Shown piece after piece: positions 14,520 to 22,406 of a DNA stretch of 64,000 nucleotides; position 1 is the first letter of the stretch; each line of letters opens with the position of its first letter. Under the pieces are notes generated by a model. The model made no database searches. It worked only from the letters and a program-made list of their open reading frames with translations, and was not told where the DNA came from. The translations under genes and the position numbers were made by a program. The DNA is from Dyadobacter jiangsuensis. Lineage in GTDB: Bacteria > Bacteroidota > Bacteroidia > Cytophagales > Spirosomataceae. The DNA is taken from the NCBI RefSeq assembly GCF_003014695.1, contig NZ_PYAS01000016.1, positions 124,001-188,000 on the forward strand, in the 5' to 3' direction.

Positions 14520-17267
14520 ATGAAACATTTATTACTTTTTATACTTTTAATATCAACTCCCCTGCTGGCCCAGCAACGTACGCTCACCGGTGTGGTGCAC
14601 GCGGAAGACGGTTCCCCGCTCCCCGGCGTGAATGTAGCCATCAAAAACACGCGCCAGGGCACGATTACCGATACCAACGGGCGTTTCACGCTGCCGCTCG
14701 TCAAAGGAGAAACGCTGGTGTTCTCTTTTATCGGATTTACCGCCAGGGAATTGCCTATAACATCTGCGAACGAATACAATGTAACGCTGGCAGCCAGCAC
14801 GCACACGCTGGGCGAGGTGCAGGTGGTAGGCTCGCGGAATGCCAACCGCACGAAGATCGATTCGCCGGTACCGGTGGACATCATCGACTTGAAGCCTTTG
14901 CAGGAATCGGCCCCGCAGGTCAGTATCACGCAGCTTTTGCAATATGTTTCCCCCTCATTCCACTCGGTGAACGGCACCAATGCGGGCGATGCAGGCTCCG
15001 CATTGAACCTTTCGCAGCTGCGCGGATTGGGCGTGGATCAACTGCTGGTGCTCGTTAATGGCAAACGCCGCCATAAGAGCTCCAATATCAATTGGGGCGG
15101 GCTCGGCAACGGAGCGACGGGCTACGACCTGAATGCCATTCCGACCGCCGCGATCGAGCGCGTGGAGATCCTGCGTGACGGTGCGGCGGCGCAGTACGGC
15201 TCCGATGCCATCGCGGGTGTGATCAATATCGTGCTCAACAAGAGCGTCGACCAGCTCACGCTGAGCTCCACCGCCAGCTCCCGGCGTCGTGGCGACGGCG
15301 TCACCACGCGCACCAATGCCAATTACGGTTTCGCACTGGGCAAAAACGGCGGTTACCTCAATACCACGGCCGAGTTTGCCACACAAGCGATTTCCATATT
15401 GCCCGGCAAAGACGATGCCGGCCTGTACCTCGGGCCGATCTACGGCGGCGGTGCCAATACACGCAATTACGATGCTATCTATACGAAGGAGATCGATGAG
15501 GCAATCCTCGCTTCCCGCGGCATAGACCGGCATCATTTCGACCGTCGTGGCGGCGGCTCCAATAAGGCCAAGGACGCATTGCTGTTCTTCAACGCCGCGG
15601 TGCCGATCCGTCAGAACGCCGAGCTTTACGCATTCGGGGGCATCAGCCACCGCAACTCGCAGTTCACCGCCGTATACCGGCTACCGGGATGGACCGAGCG
15701 CAACAATTCGTTCCTCTACCCCGACGGTTTCCTGCCGGCGATGGAGAACATCATTACCGACAAGTCGTTTGCCGTGGGCATCAAAGGCAAGATCCGCGAC
15801 TGGGACGTCGATATTTCCAATGTGTACGGTAAAAATGATTTTGGTAATGTCATTACCAATTCGCTGAATGCCAGTCTAGGACTGAAAACGCCTACTACCT
15901 TTGATGCGGGCAGTTATAATGCCAGTCAGAATACCGGCAGCATCGATATCAGCCGCTATTTTCCAAAGGCTTTGAAGGGTATCAACGTGGCGTTCGGAGC
16001 ACAATACCGTGTGGAAACTTACCAGATCATCGCGGGTGAGGAGGCTTCCTATTCCAAAGCCGATCTACGGACTGTTTACGGCCTCGATACCACGGCAACG
16101 GGTATTGTTTATCAAACCAAAGAAGGGAGCATCGGGCTGAACGGCCTTTCGCCCGGCTCACAGATCCACGCGGGCTTCCGTCCTGAAAACGAGGTAAGCG
16201 TAAACCGCTCGATACTTGCGGGCTATGCGGATATTGAGGCGAACATCACGAACAAATGGCTGCTATCCGGCGCAGTACGGCTCGAAAGCTTTTCGCAACT
16301 TCAAAATGTAACAACCTACAAAGTGGCAACGCGGTACAGCATCACCGACTGGCTCGGCATCCGCGCGTCGCATAATACCGGTTTCCGCGCACCCGACCTC
16401 GCTCAATATTACTATACCGAAACATCAACGAGTTTCCAGCAAGGCCGTGCGATCGACCAGGTTACGGCCTCCAACCAGAGTGCTGCCACCCGCGCGTTGG
16501 GCATCCCTACGCTCACACCCGAGAAGTCCAAAGGCTACACCGCCGGTTTCACCTCCCAGCCATTCCGCAACTTCGAACTCACAGCGGACGCGTATCTCGT
16601 GGATGTGAACAACCGCGTGGGCAATACCGGCAACTTCTCGGCTACGGACGTGAACCTGCCAAGCGAAGTGCGCACGTTGTTCGTGCAGACCGGTACCACT
16701 CAGGCCAAGTTTTTTTACAACTCGTTCAGTACCCGCACCAAAGGCCTCGAAATTACGGGAAGCTACCGTACGCCATTCCGTAATGGCACGTTGAGCCTGC
16801 TTCTGGGAGCCAATTTTGTCAAAAACGAGGTCACCAAGGTGAATACGCCGAAAGGCCTGGAAGCGTATCGCTACATTATCTTCAACGACGGCGAAAAGGC
16901 GCGCGTTACTTCCCAGATTCCCGGTCAAAAGATCACGTTGCAGGGCATTTTCAAGAAAAACCGCCTCACCTACCTGGCACGCGCCGTCTATTTTGGTTCC
17001 GTGACCAATGCCTCGGCATTGAATGCGACCTTTCCTAAACCCGATTACTTTTACCAAAAACTGAAACCGATCTGGGTAGCGGACGTTTCGGTATCCTACG
17101 CCCTTTCCAAATCCATTCAGGCCACATTGGGCGTCAATAACCTTTTCAATGAACTGGGCGACTACTCCGACCCCAAATTGAGCGCATTGAACAATCCATC
17201 GGTGATCGGCATCCAGAACGGCAGCGCCGGTATACAGCCATTCGTCCGTGTTACCGCAAAACTCTAA
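14520..17267 (+). CDS. TonB-dependent outer-membrane receptor with CarboxypepD_reg-like domain
   Basis: 915 aa. Signal peptide (FILLISTPLLAQQ), a carboxypeptidase-regulatory-like beta domain at about 20-100 (TGVVHAEDGSPLPGVNVAIK), a plug at about 115-240 (LSQLRGLGVDQLLVLVNGKRR, EILRDGAAAQYGSDAIAGVIN) and a long 22-strand-type barrel ending in VRVTAKL. It imports a ligand through the outer membrane with TonB energy. No SusD partner is adjacent; the next gene is a DUF4397 lipoprotein 13 bp downstream, so this is not a canonical polysaccharide locus. Its leader carries box B, a large hairpin and a Cys-rich ORF. Confidence 0.95.
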   Translation: MKHLLLFILLISTPLLAQQRTLTGVVHAEDGSPLPGVNVAIKNTRQGTITDTNGRFTLPLVKGETLVFSFIGFTARELPITSANEYNVTLAASTHTLGEVQVVGSRNANRTKIDSPVPVDIIDLKPLQESAPQVSITQLLQYVSPSFHSVNGTNAGDAGSALNLSQLRGLGVDQLLVLVNGKRRHKSSNINWGGLGNGATGYDLNAIPTAAIERVEILRDGAAAQYGSDAIAGVINIVLNKSVDQLTLSSTASSRRRGDGVTTRTNANYGFALGKNGGYLNTTAEFATQAISILPGKDDAGLYLGPIYGGGANTRNYDAIYTKEIDEAILASRGIDRHHFDRRGGGSNKAKDALLFFNAAVPIRQNAELYAFGGISHRNSQFTAVYRLPGWTERNNSFLYPDGFLPAMENIITDKSFAVGIKGKIRDWDVDISNVYGKNDFGNVITNSLNASLGLKTPTTFDAGSYNASQNTGSIDISRYFPKALKGINVAFGAQYRVETYQIIAGEEASYSKADLRTVYGLDTTATGIVYQTKEGSIGLNGLSPGSQIHAGFRPENEVSVNRSILAGYADIEANITNKWLLSGAVRLESFSQLQNVTTYKVATRYSITDWLGIRASHNTGFRAPDLAQYYYTETSTSFQQGRAIDQVTASNQSAATRALGIPTLTPEKSKGYTAGFTSQPFRNFELTADAYLVDVNNRVGNTGNFSATDVNLPSEVRTLFVQTGTTQAKFFYNSFSTRTKGLEITGSYRTPFRNGTLSLLLGANFVKNEVTKVNTPKGLEAYRYIIFNDGEKARVTSQIPGQKITLQGIFKKNRLTYLARAVYFGSVTNASALNATFPKPDYFYQKLKPIWVADVSVSYALSKSIQATLGVNNLFNELGDYSDPKLSALNNPSVIGIQNGSAGIQPFVRVTAKL

Positions 17268-17280
17268 TCCAAACGAAATC

Positions 17281-18081
17281 ATGAAAACATTCCAGCGACT
17301 GGCCCGTCCGGTTATTCAGCTCCTCGGCATTATCCCGGCCCTGCTCTTCCTTTCCGGCTGTAAAGACGCCGGCTACCTCGATGTCGATGCCGCCGACCGG
17401 CCTCCGCTCAGTGCCTACATCAGCTTTGTAAATGCACGCCCTGTCGACACAGGCCTCTATTTCTGGACTTTCACCGACAAAGTGACTCCCGCACCTGTTG
17501 CCATCAACAAAGCCTCGGAGTACCTGCCTACCGTATTCGGGAACGTGCAAATTAACTTCACCGAAGGTACCAACACGAGTTACAAGGCGTCCTACCAGTT
17601 TGGCAACTCGGCGACATTCACTGCAACAGGTCGTCCTAACGGCCCTATCGCGACCTTCTATCACACGGTGGTAGCCGCCCGCACCGCTAACAACAAAGCC
17701 GACTCGCTGATCCTCTTTTACGACGACCTTAAAGCTCCTGCCAGCGGTAAGGCCAAGCTCCGGTTCATCAACCTTTCGCCCGGCGCAGGTTCATTGAATG
17801 TAGTCCAAAACGGCAAGACACTCTTCAACCAGGTCGCCTACGGACGTGCCGCTAACTCTGCCCTTTCGGGAGAAGCATTAAGCGCCTGGTCGCTCGGCCC
17901 GTTTGAAACCGTCGACGCCGGCACGTTCAACATCGATTACCTTGACTTCTCCACGAACGCGAAAGTAGGAACAGCCAGCTTCCAACTGGAAGCCGGAAAA
18001 ATATACACGGTCTTCACACAAGGCCTTCTCAACGCCCGGCCAGCCTTCGGCACCAGCGTTATCGAACATCCTGTAAAGTAA
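17281..18081 (+). CDS. DUF4397-type lipoprotein
   Basis: 266 aa from MKTFQRLARP; this start gives a basic N-terminus and lipobox LSGC (Cys27). The body is beta-rich, with LRFINLSPGAGSLNVVQNGKTLF and SFQLEAGKIYTVFTQGL typical of DUF4397 repeats. It is probably surface- or periplasm-exposed. It starts 13 bp after the TonB receptor gene and likely serves it as an accessory lipoprotein. The biochemical role is unknown. Confidence 0.82.
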   Translation: MKTFQRLARPVIQLLGIIPALLFLSGCKDAGYLDVDAADRPPLSAYISFVNARPVDTGLYFWTFTDKVTPAPVAINKASEYLPTVFGNVQINFTEGTNTSYKASYQFGNSATFTATGRPNGPIATFYHTVVAARTANNKADSLILFYDDLKAPASGKAKLRFINLSPGAGSLNVVQNGKTLFNQVAYGRAANSALSGEALSAWSLGPFETVDAGTFNIDYLDFSTNAKVGTASFQLEAGKIYTVFTQGLLNARPAFGTSVIEHPVK

Positions 18082-18100
18082 ATGGTGATTGGACAAGGTG

Positions 18101-18135
18101 AAAGCCGCACTGCCGATTGGCGGTGCGGCTTTTTG
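18101..18135 (+). terminator. Intrinsic terminator after the TonB/DUF4397 operon
   Basis: AGCCGCACTGCC pairs with GGCGGTGCGGCT around a GATT loop (one wobble) and is followed by T5. It sits between convergent genes. Confidence 0.9.
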
Positions 18136-18145
18136 TGATTGTTTG

Positions 18146-18553
18146 TTATTCCAAAACGACAACCTTCAATTTTGAAAGCGGGGCAATTCTCCTGAAATCA
18201 GACTTATTGAAAGTGTATAATTCATTGCAATGCCGTTCGGCGATTGCGGTGTGGAGGCAATCGTTGATGTGCTGGAAGCCGATTTGCTTTCCCAGTACGA
18301 CAGCCCTTCGCATTTCGGTCGTATCGTAGCCCACCGGCTGGTACTCCAGAAACTTGGATACCGCCTTTTCAATTTTCTCCATTGGCTGCCCGAGCCGGTA
18401 TAAGACGAAGATCGCCTCCTGCAATGCAAGAAACGATATCAGCATTTTTTTGGCATCGAAAGCATAATCAAATACATTTCTTGCAAGCTTATGTTTTATA
18501 GGATCCTGCGGAACAAGGAGATGAATCAACACATCGGTATCGAAGTATGTCAT
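18146..18553 (-). CDS. PIN-domain ribonuclease toxin (VapC-like)
   Basis: 135 aa. PIN-domain acidic residues are visible at D5 (YFDTDVLIHLL), E46 (ALQEAI), D98 (HINDCLHTAIA) and D119 (NKSDF), the usual metal-binding set for RNA cleavage. Its start overlaps the end of the antitoxin gene by 4 bp, the standard antitoxin-first toxin-antitoxin layout. Family toxins inhibit translation by cutting tRNA or rRNA; the target here is unknown. Confidence 0.88.
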   Translation of the reverse strand: MTYFDTDVLIHLLVPQDPIKHKLARNVFDYAFDAKKMLISFLALQEAIFVLYRLGQPMEKIEKAVSKFLEYQPVGYDTTEMRRAVVLGKQIGFQHINDCLHTAIAERHCNELYTFNKSDFRRIAPLSKLKVVVLE

Positions 18554-18783
18554 AGATTCACCTCATTTGCAATGTCCGAAATATTAATGTCCGGATCGAT
18601 CTTCGCGTCCTTAAAGAGGTCAATTAATTCCAATGTTGATTTGTACAATTCAGCTCTGGACAAATCGGCGGGGTGGATATCTTCCACGACGATCCTTATC
18701 TCCTTATCTCCAAAGAGATTTTTGATCATGTAGATAAACCCGAGTGTCAGGTTTGAGGCATTTAATTGAAAAGTGTGCTGCAT
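18550..18783 (-). CDS. Putative antitoxin of the PIN toxin
   Basis: 77 aa, directly upstream of the PIN toxin with a 4-bp overlap. It shows no obvious AbrB, RHH or Phd DNA-binding motif. The N-terminal part (MQHTFQLNASNLTLGFIYMIKNL) is followed by an acidic C-terminal half (DLFKDAKIDPDINISDIANEV) that could wrap the toxin. Size, order and overlap support the antitoxin call; the family is unrecognised. Confidence 0.72.
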   Translation of the reverse strand: MQHTFQLNASNLTLGFIYMIKNLFGDKEIRIVVEDIHPADLSRAELYKSTLELIDLFKDAKIDPDINISDIANEVNL

Positions 18784-18884
18784 AGCTTTCGAAAATTGCG
18801 TTTCACAAAAATAACAATTTCCGAAAGCCAGTACAACCCGTGCCGGCAGGTAATCCGATGGATAAATGGGAAATGATCAGAAGG

Positions 18885-19274
18885 TTACGCCACCGAAAGC
18901 AACCGCCGACTCAACGCGCTTACGCGTATGCCTTTCAGGTATTTCGTGCGCTCTTCAATTTCGTTTTGATAGCGGAATGTGTAGCCCGGGCCGGCTGCTC
19001 GCTTGAACTCGCGGGTGACTTCCCTGATTTGCTTGCGTGAAATGCCGCTGTATTCAAGTTGCAGCAGCTGGGACCGCTCCGGCGTGGATTTTTTGAGTTT
19101 CCAGTATTGCGGGTGATTAGGCCCGATCGGCTCGCGGAAACCGGTGTCGTGCTTCTCGCGGATGAGGAATTCGTAATCGATGATGATTTCGCCGCGGTTC
19201 CGGCCCACCTGCCCTCTTACGATGATCTTGGCCTCCCGGCCCACGCTCAGATGAAATGTCTTTTCTAATATCAT
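18885..19274 (-). CDS. Unknown basic protein
   Basis: 129 aa, highly charged. The N-terminal half looks beta-rich (KTFHLSVGREAKIIVRGQVGRNRGEIIIDYEFLI); the C-terminal half is helical and basic (ISRKQIREVTREFKR). There is no signal peptide and no family I recognise. It is divergent from the sulfatase gene across a 239-bp region that holds palindrome box C, so it could share that regulation. Confidence 0.6.
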   Translation of the reverse strand: MILEKTFHLSVGREAKIIVRGQVGRNRGEIIIDYEFLIREKHDTGFREPIGPNHPQYWKLKKSTPERSQLLQLEYSGISRKQIREVTREFKRAAGPGYTFRYQNEIEERTKYLKGIRVSALSRRLLSVA

Positions 19275-19355
19275 GATGGTTTCCAGTTAAATAGGAGTTG
19301 ACGTCCCTCACCCCAAAATTCCATTCCAGCAACAGGTGGTTTACCGCGGAATTAT

Positions 19356-19395
19356 TTAGTCTACTTATTTTATAGACAAAGTAAAGTTAAATTTG
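19356..19395 (+). promoter_or_regulatory. Palindrome box C plus -7 element for the sulfatase gene
   Basis: TTAGTCTAC, N7, ATAGACAAA (19356-19380), then a perfect -7 element TAAATTTG (19388-19395). The predicted leader is about 110 nt. The box occupies the place of the -33 element, as at 14371. Confidence 0.72.
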
Positions 19396-19513
19396 TCACT
19401 CTTCAAAGCCTTAGCTGCAAAAGTTCGCTCCGCATTGGCAACAATTGGTTTTGTACATCAAATTTCCCGATCTTACCGCATTCTTAATTCCTTACCCCGA
19501 TCCGTTTAATCCG

Positions 19514-21076
19514 ATGAATACCCGCTTTAACGCGTGGCAGCCCTTTGTGATCATGCTGGCCGCGCTTCTCCTGAATTTCCCCACCCTGGGGCAGTCCGCA
19601 TCCAAAAACAAGCCTAATATCATTGTTTTCCTGGTCGACGACATGGGCTGGCAGGACACCTCTGTGCCGTTCTGGAACAAACCCACCGACTTCAACCGCC
19701 GCTACCACACCCCCAACATGGAGCGGCTCGCGCGCGAGGGCATGAAATTCACGAACGCCTACGCAATGCCCGTATGCACGCCTACCCGCGTGAGCCTGAT
19801 CACCGGCGTGAATGCAGCGCATACCCGCGTAACGCACTGGACCTCGCCCGACAAGAACAAAAATACCGACTACGCCGACGCGACACTTAATGCCGTCGAC
19901 TGGAACATCAATGGTTTCAGCCCTGTTGCCGGTGTCGAGCATACTTTTCATGCCACCGCGTTGCCCGAGGTACTGCGCCAGAACGGCTACTACACGGTTC
20001 ACAGCGGCAAGGCACATTTTGGCTCCGAGGGAACGCCGGGCGCCGATCCCCTGAATGCCGGGTTTGATGTCAATATCGCGGGAAGTTCGATCGGGCACCC
20101 GGCGAGCTATTCAGGGCGGGCTAATTACGACAGCCCTGCCAACGGAAAACCCAACCGCAATGCAGTACCCGGCCTGGAAGCGTACCATGGCACGGACACC
20201 TTCCTGAGCGACGCGATCACCATCGAGGCCCTCAAAGCGATCGAAAAGCCGGTAACCGACCAGAAGCCATTCTTCCTCTACCTGGCGCATTATGCGGTGC
20301 ATGTGCCGCTTACCGCCGACCCGCGTTTTTTGAATAAATACCTCCAGGCAGGCCTAGACAGCACAGAAGCCAAATACGCCGCGCTGATCGACGGCATGGA
20401 CAAGAGCCTTGGCGATGTACTCCATTACCTCGACGAGAAGAAGATCTCGGACAATACGGTAGTACTTTTTATGTCGGACAATGGCGGCCTGAGCATTACT
20501 CCGGCGCGGGGCGGAAAGGCCTGGACGCACAATTTGCCGTTGAAAGCAGGGAAAGGCTCTGTGTACGAAGGTGGTATCCGCGAGCCCATGCTCGTCAAAT
20601 GGCCGGGTGTGGTTAAAGCCGGTACCGTGGCAGATCAATATGTGATCGTGGAGGATTTCTACCCGACCATCCTGGATATGGCAGGTATTCGTAACGCAAA
20701 AACAGTTCAGAAAATAGATGGAAAGACATTCTTGCCGATCCTGAAAAACCCTGCTTTCAAAGACGATAAGCGGGGGCTGGTGTGGCACCATCCCAATCGC
20801 TGGATCGCTGCGGAAGGTCCCAATATCCATTATGCAAGCGCATTCAGGCAGGGCGACTGGAAACTGATTTACGATTACCGGCAGGCAAAACTGGAACTTT
20901 ACAACCTGCGCAATGACATCAGTGAGGAGCACGATCTCGCTGCTTCCAACCCGTCGAAAGTAAAAGAGCTGGCGACGCTCTTCACCCGGCAGCTCAAAGC
21001 CTGGAATGCGCAATGGCCCACGTTCAAAACGACAGGCAAGCAGGTGCCTTTCCCCGACGAGCTCGTACGTAAATAA
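19514..21076 (+). CDS. Secreted S1-family sulfatase (formylglycine type)
   Basis: 520 aa from MNTRFNAW; this start gives a signal peptide (FVIMLAALLLNFPTLGQ) and is preferred to 19445. Metal-binding Asp residues are in NIIVFLVDDMGW (D42/D43). The maturation motif is CTPTR with Cys88, which must be converted to formylglycine. Further motifs are HSGKAHFG, LSDAITIEAL, FYLAHYAVHVPL and FMSDNGG. It hydrolyses sulfate esters in the periplasm or outside and releases inorganic sulfate. No SusCD pair or glycoside hydrolase is next to it. Box C lies at its promoter. Confidence 0.95.
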   Translation: MNTRFNAWQPFVIMLAALLLNFPTLGQSASKNKPNIIVFLVDDMGWQDTSVPFWNKPTDFNRRYHTPNMERLAREGMKFTNAYAMPVCTPTRVSLITGVNAAHTRVTHWTSPDKNKNTDYADATLNAVDWNINGFSPVAGVEHTFHATALPEVLRQNGYYTVHSGKAHFGSEGTPGADPLNAGFDVNIAGSSIGHPASYSGRANYDSPANGKPNRNAVPGLEAYHGTDTFLSDAITIEALKAIEKPVTDQKPFFLYLAHYAVHVPLTADPRFLNKYLQAGLDSTEAKYAALIDGMDKSLGDVLHYLDEKKISDNTVVLFMSDNGGLSITPARGGKAWTHNLPLKAGKGSVYEGGIREPMLVKWPGVVKAGTVADQYVIVEDFYPTILDMAGIRNAKTVQKIDGKTFLPILKNPAFKDDKRGLVWHHPNRWIAAEGPNIHYASAFRQGDWKLIYDYRQAKLELYNLRNDISEEHDLAASNPSKVKELATLFTRQLKAWNAQWPTFKTTGKQVPFPDELVRK

Positions 21077-21094
21077 TCGAAAAGCTTCCAAAAC

Positions 21095-21128
21095 AAAACA
21101 GCTCCCAGGAAACCCCGGGAGCTGTTTT
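21095..21128. terminator. Bidirectional terminator between the sulfatase and the CusB-like gene
   Basis: AAAACAGCTCCC (21095-21106) and GGGAGCTGTTTT (21117-21128) form a perfect 12-bp stem with A-run and T-run flanks. It suits both convergent genes. Confidence 0.92.
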
Positions 21129-21239
21129 CGCTTTACTCAACGTGTACAAACGACTGTACGTCAGACTGTACATCGAATGCACATGAAAATATAATGCCTG
21201 TGCCCGCTAATGTCATACAAAATTTGAGCAAACGGCTCG

Positions 21240-22400
21240 CTAACCTTCGCCGTCGGTGTTTTTCATCTTCATCAACAGTGAGTAGGCATTGCGGACCACC
21301 ACTTTTGATCCGGCGTCGATACCAGCCCCGTGGATCTGCTGAAACCCGTCCGTGACCGTCCCAGGCTGTATTTCGACCATTTCGAAATTGCCGGACGCAC
21401 GTTCGACGAATACAAATGATTTGTTTTCCCACCGGACTACCGCATCTTCCGGAACGGTCAATGCCTTTTTGCGTTCAATCGCCACCTCGCCGTTCATAAA
21501 CATACCCGGTACCAGCGCCGCACTATACTGGTCGAAATGGCAATGCACCTCTGCCATTCTGTCATCCGTCAGACTTTTGCCGATGACGATGATTTCGGCG
21601 GTGAACTTCTTCGCAGGGTCGGCATTGGCGTAGGCCGTAACTTGCTGGCCGACCGACAGCGCATTCAAGTCATTCTCAAACACACTCAGCGCCAGATGAA
21701 TATCTTTCGGGTCGACGAGCTCAAAAAGCATATCCGTAGGCGCGGTGTATTTGCCAACATTCACATTCACCTTTGAAACAAACCCGTTGATCGGTGAAAG
21801 AATGGGGACTGTCTTGGAAATATTGTCCGGGTTCAGCTTATCAGGTGCGATCCCGATCACTTCCAGTTTTCTGGCCAGCGCATTCATGAGGATACGTTCG
21901 GTTTCCATTTCCGCCCTTGCTTGCTGGAACACCTTGTCACTGGCTGCTTTGCTCTGATTCAGATCCTTCTGGCGCGCATATTCGTTTTCAGCCAGCTCGA
22001 ATTTAGCGCGTGCAGTGAGGTAATCCTGTTGAAGCTGGATGAACTGCATATCCTCCAATTCAGCGAGCACCTGCCCTTTCCTGACCCGCATTCCGGGCAG
22101 CATTTTGGTCGATTTCAGATAGCCGCCTAATGGAAAACTCAGGCTGATGGTACTTTGCGGCGGCACGTCGATCTTGCCTTGCAATGTGAGTTTTCCGGAT
22201 ATGTTTTGCAGCACCGGGTTGCCCACTTCGATCCCCACATTGCGAATTTGCTGTGGATCGAATGACACTAACCGCATGACCGGTTCGCCCGCCGCCGTAG
22301 CGGCCGTGTCCTGCGCACCGGCCGATTGCTGTTCTCCGCTTGGGCTACTGCAAGAAATGCCGGCCCAAAGCACGACGCATATTAAGATGTATGTTTTCAT
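21240..22400 (-). CDS. Periplasmic adaptor of metal-type RND efflux (CusB/CzcB-like)
   Basis: 386 aa lipoprotein, lipobox GISC (Cys17). It has the CusB-type order of domains: TLQGKIDVPPQSTISLSFPLGGYLK, then LPGMRVRKGQVLAELED, a helical hairpin, ILSPINGFVSKVNVNVGKYT and a C-terminal barrel. It connects the fused CusA/TolC protein encoded upstream on the same strand (6-bp gap). It is the last gene of this operon; the terminator at 21095 follows. Confidence 0.93.
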   Translation of the reverse strand: MKTYILICVVLWAGISCSSPSGEQQSAGAQDTAATAAGEPVMRLVSFDPQQIRNVGIEVGNPVLQNISGKLTLQGKIDVPPQSTISLSFPLGGYLKSTKMLPGMRVRKGQVLAELEDMQFIQLQQDYLTARAKFELAENEYARQKDLNQSKAASDKVFQQARAEMETERILMNALARKLEVIGIAPDKLNPDNISKTVPILSPINGFVSKVNVNVGKYTAPTDMLFELVDPKDIHLALSVFENDLNALSVGQQVTAYANADPAKKFTAEIIVIGKSLTDDRMAEVHCHFDQYSAALVPGMFMNGEVAIERKKALTVPEDAVVRWENKSFVFVERASGNFEMVEIQPGTVTDGFQQIHGAGIDAGSKVVVRNAYSLLMKMKNTDGEG

Positions 22401-22406
22401 GATGTC

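Noticed and set aside
14520..21076. Polysaccharide utilisation locus
   Set aside because: There is a TonB receptor and a sulfatase but no SusD, no glycoside hydrolase and no hybrid or ECF regulator between them, and the toxin-antitoxin genes interrupt the set.
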